Source: Candidatus Delongbacteria bacterium (lineage in GTDB: Bacteria; UBA4055). From it: DNA of 6,903 nt. Shown here one piece after another: positions 6,336 through 6,903 of this stretch. The position numbers and the translations under genes are program-made. Within the stretch, counting starts at the first letter, position 1. Each line of letters opens with the position of its first letter. The notes below the pieces were generated by a model that saw only the letters and a list, made by a program, of their open reading frames with translations, was not told the DNA's origin and did not search any database. Location of the stretch: contig DMTS01000011.1 in the NCBI GenBank assembly GCA_003477045.1, positions 1,281-8,183 on the forward strand. Reading direction: 5' to 3'.

Positions 6336-6878
6336 TTATTTTTTGGTCAGTATCATTGATATTCTTCTTATCCCTTCCTGCTCTATCTCTTTGTCCATTT
6401 TCGCGATGTCTTCGACAAAAGAGTAGAATGTTTTTAGAAGCACTGTTCCCATGTCTTTGTGGGCTATCTCTCTGCCTCTGAACTGAAGGAATACCTTAAC
6501 TTTATTGCCTTCTTCAAGAAATTCTCTCGCTTTTTTAGACTTAATCTCCATGTCATGATTATCAATGTTCACAGACATGATCCTGATAGTTTTAAGAGAG
6601 ACCGTATGCTGCTTTTTCTTCGTTTCTTTCTCTTTTCTTGCCAGTTCATAACGGTATTTGCCGTAATCAACTATTTTGCATACGGGAGGATTTGCGTTCG
6701 GAGCTATTTCAACGAGATCAAGGTTCTTTGATGCCGCGAGCTCATTTGCTTCTTTTGAACTTACAATCCCCAGCTGCTGAGAGTTCTCGTCGATCAGTCT
6801 CACCTTTTCATAGGTGATCATTTCGTTGATCGGGAGTTCGTTCTCGTCTTTTTTCTTGGGAGTGAAGGTTTTTTTAAT
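6336..6878 (-). CDS. infC: Translation initiation factor IF-3, AUU start codon
   Basis: Complete 180-residue IF-3, the same length as the E. coli protein, if translation starts at ATT (6878-6876). IF-3 binds the 30S subunit, prevents premature 50S joining and discriminates against non-canonical start codons. The N-domain (about 15-85) holds INEMITYEKVRLIDENSQQLGIVS and the signature KIVDYGKYRYELARK. A lysine-rich linker (KETKKKQ) leads to the C-domain with FLQFRGREIAHKDMG and RRISMIL. The first in-frame ATG (6821) would start inside the conserved INExI...VRLI block, with no ribosome binding site before it. Upstream of it there is no ATG, GTG or TTG before the in-frame TGA (6884-6882). ATT has GAGG 6 bases upstream (6888-6885) and is followed by AAA, as in E. 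coli infC. A rare start lets IF-3 repress its own synthesis. It is the first gene of infC-rpmI-rplT here; thrS, a common upstream neighbour, would lie outside the window. Confidence 0.93.
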   Translation of the reverse strand: MKKTFTPKKKDENELPINEMITYEKVRLIDENSQQLGIVSSKEANELAASKNLDLVEIAPNANPPVCKIVDYGKYRYELARKEKETKKKQHTVSLKTIRIMSVNIDNHDMEIKSKKAREFLEEGNKVKVFLQFRGREIAHKDMGTVLLKTFYSFVEDIAKMDKEIEQEGIRRISMILTKK

Positions 6879-6881
6879 ATT

Positions 6882-6888
6882 TCACCTC
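6882..6888 (-). promoter_or_regulatory. infC: Ribosome binding site that decides the AUU start of infC
   Basis: Read on the minus strand, GAGGTGA ends 3 bases before ATT, with the GAGG core 6 bases from the start codon. This is a normal Shine-Dalgarno spacing, whereas nothing comparable lies upstream of the internal ATG at 6821. Confidence 0.75.
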
Positions 6889-6903
6889 ATAATTAATTTT
6901 ACA

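Noticed and set aside
6882..6890. Two-codon minimal ORF ATG AGG TGA just before infC
   Set aside because: It overlaps the GAGG ribosome binding site of infC and has no binding site of its own, so it is most likely a by-product of the Shine-Dalgarno sequence.
6874..6903. Reading frames running in from the right edge on the minus strand that might be the end of thrS
   Set aside because: At most nine codons are visible (one frame ends at TAA 6876-6874, another at TGA 6884-6882), and neither shows a recognisable ThrS C-terminus.

Overview
The window carries eight protein genes and no RNA genes, mobile elements or CRISPR arrays. It has moderately low GC, dense gene packing and good GGAG-type ribosome binding sites. 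A large gingipain-type peptidase (family C25) sits beside otherwise ordinary housekeeping genes, and RNase III has a basic N-terminal extension. This fits a Gram-negative bacterium of the Bacteroidota / Fibrobacterota / Cloacimonadota / Marinimicrobia-like (FCB) radiation, probably an uncultured lineage. The phylum is an inference; no 16S rRNA gene or other decisive marker is present.

Layout. (1) 1-1962, minus strand: the N-terminal 654 residues of a secreted C25 cysteine peptidase whose 3' end lies outside the window. It has a signal peptide, a pro-domain, a catalytic domain with the His/Cys pair, and the start of an Ig-like domain. (2) 1963-2125: a divergent intergenic region with a very good sigma70-type promoter for acpP and a weaker candidate promoter for the peptidase. 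(3) 2126-5675, plus strand: acpP, fabF, rnc and a FabK-like flavoprotein. This is a fatty-acid synthesis cluster carrying the usual passenger RNase III gene. A strong hairpin-plus-T-run lies between acpP and fabF, and a weaker one lies between rnc and the fabK-like gene. (4) 5701-5726: a perfect 12-bp inverted repeat with poly-T on both strands, serving as a shared terminator for the converging transcripts. (5) 5732-6878, minus strand: infC, rpmI and rplT (IF-3, L35, L20), the classic translation operon.

How the genes work together. AcpP carries growing acyl chains on a phosphopantetheine at Ser36. FabF elongates them by decarboxylative condensation with malonyl-ACP. The FabK-like FMN protein could be the enoyl-ACP reductase that closes the cycle, although nitronate monooxygenase activity cannot be excluded. 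RNase III is co-transcribed and probably translationally coupled to fabF. The infC operon supplies initiation factor 3 and two 50S proteins.

Most notable points: infC has no normal start codon in front of its conserved N-terminus and almost certainly starts at AUU, the hallmark of IF-3 autoregulation; the peptidase keeps the exact His-Cys spacing of gingipain R; the FabK-like protein has a Cys-rich C-terminal segment; and a terminator splits acpP from fabF. I see no undescribed multi-gene system in this window.
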